From NCBI GenBank assembly GCA_005880175.1, contig VBJR01000066.1, forward strand, positions 1-14,121: DNA of 14,121 nt, written 5' to 3'. The stretch comes from Chloroflexota bacterium (GTDB taxonomy: Bacteria > Chloroflexota > Dormibacteria > Dormibacterales > Dormibacteraceae). Each line of letters starts with the position of its first letter. The first letter of the stretch is position 1. Positions 13,876 to 14,121 of this stretch are shown piece by piece. The position numbers were made by a program, and so were the translations under genes. The notes beneath the pieces were generated by a model. That model made no database searches. It saw only the letters and a list, made by a program, of their open reading frames with translations, and had not been told where the DNA came from.

Positions 13876-14121
13876 CAAGAGCCAGCTCCCCGACCTGAAG
13901 CTGATCCAGCAGTCCGACGGCCGCCCGCTGGTCGTCGGCCTCGGCGGCAGCACCCGGCACCTGTCCCGGTCCCTGGACTCGCTCCGCGTCGCGCTGGAGG
14001 GGGCCGAGCGAGCCGGTGCCGCCATCATGCTGCTCGACATCCACCAGCTCGACCTGCCCATGTTCGACGCCGAGGCGCCGAACTACGAGATCGAGAACGT
14101 CAGGACGATGCTCGAGGTCGT
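13868..14121 (+). CDS. NADPH-dependent FMN reductase (flavodoxin-like), partial
   Basis: The first 84 residues are present before the window ends. After a short N-terminus, PLVVGLGGSTRHLSRSLDSL carries the GSxRxxS phosphate-binding loop of NADPH-dependent FMN reductases, followed by MLLDIHQLDLPMFD, the typical second strand and loop. Such enzymes reduce FMN or small substrates with NADPH. The ATG at 13868 overlaps the YcaO stop by 8 nt, so it is tightly coupled. In TOMM loci azoline-to-azole oxidation is usually done by a SagB-type FMN dehydrogenase; this small reductase may supply reduced flavin or replace it, which is inference. The C-terminal half is outside the window. Confidence 0.82.
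   Translation, partial: MHDKSQLPDLKLIQQSDGRPLVVGLGGSTRHLSRSLDSLRVALEGAERAGAAIMLLDIHQLDLPMFDAEAPNYEIENVRTMLEV

Noticed and set aside
1..14121. CRISPR arrays, tRNA or rRNA genes, and insertion sequences
   Set aside because: No regularly spaced repeats, cloverleaf-like sequence or transposase was seen on either strand; in particular no tRNA lies at the integration junction.

Overview
The window is high-GC DNA with strong G/C preference at third codon positions, GTG/TTG starts and many 4-nt ATGA gene overlaps. This fits Actinomycetota in the broad sense (actinomycetes or Thermoleophilia-like lineages); I cannot place it more precisely. No rRNA, tRNA or CRISPR array was seen.

Positions 1 to about 5,900 are the right-hand part of an integrated conjugative or mobilizable element. 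In order it carries a small basic ORF, a single-stranded DNA-binding protein, a two-helix membrane protein followed by an FtsK/SpoIIIE-type ATPase (together resembling a split coupling protein of the ICEBs1 ConQ / Tn916 Orf21 kind), a spacer ORF with a perfect 11-bp hairpin, a Rep_trans-type replication initiator/relaxase broken into two reading frames, a poorly coding stretch, and a large serine recombinase. The left end lies outside the window. The element sits in the 5' part of a maoC-type hydratase gene, and the integrase reading frame runs without a stop into the remaining MaoC hotdog domain.

Positions about 5,900 to 7,925 are the chromosomal continuation: the truncated maoC, an SDR oxidoreductase and an enoyl-CoA hydratase. 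This looks like a small acyl-CoA metabolism operon. It converges, with a 14-nt overlap, on a minus-strand regulator gene (LuxR HTH, ATPase, TPR) that is frame-disrupted. Upstream of that regulator on the same strand is a 263-aa protein that resembles a metallopeptidase-like family but has lost the His of its HExxE-like motif.

Positions 11,220 to the end hold a RiPP (TOMM/YcaO) locus. It has a broken stand-alone LuxR-type HTH regulator, a 34-codon candidate precursor peptide with a perfect Shine-Dalgarno, a very strong intergenic hairpin, a fused leader-binding/YcaO cyclodehydratase, and an NADPH-dependent FMN reductase cut by the window end. The candidate precursor has no Cys, so any azole formed would have to come from Ser or Thr.

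A striking pattern runs across the window. Several otherwise recognizable proteins (rep, the LuxR-ATPase, the small LuxR, the YcaO enzyme and possibly the FtsK protein) switch reading frame at one point, and in most cases a short stretch of expected conserved sequence is missing there. This is either real gene decay or repeated small assembly deletions; the sequence alone cannot tell which.
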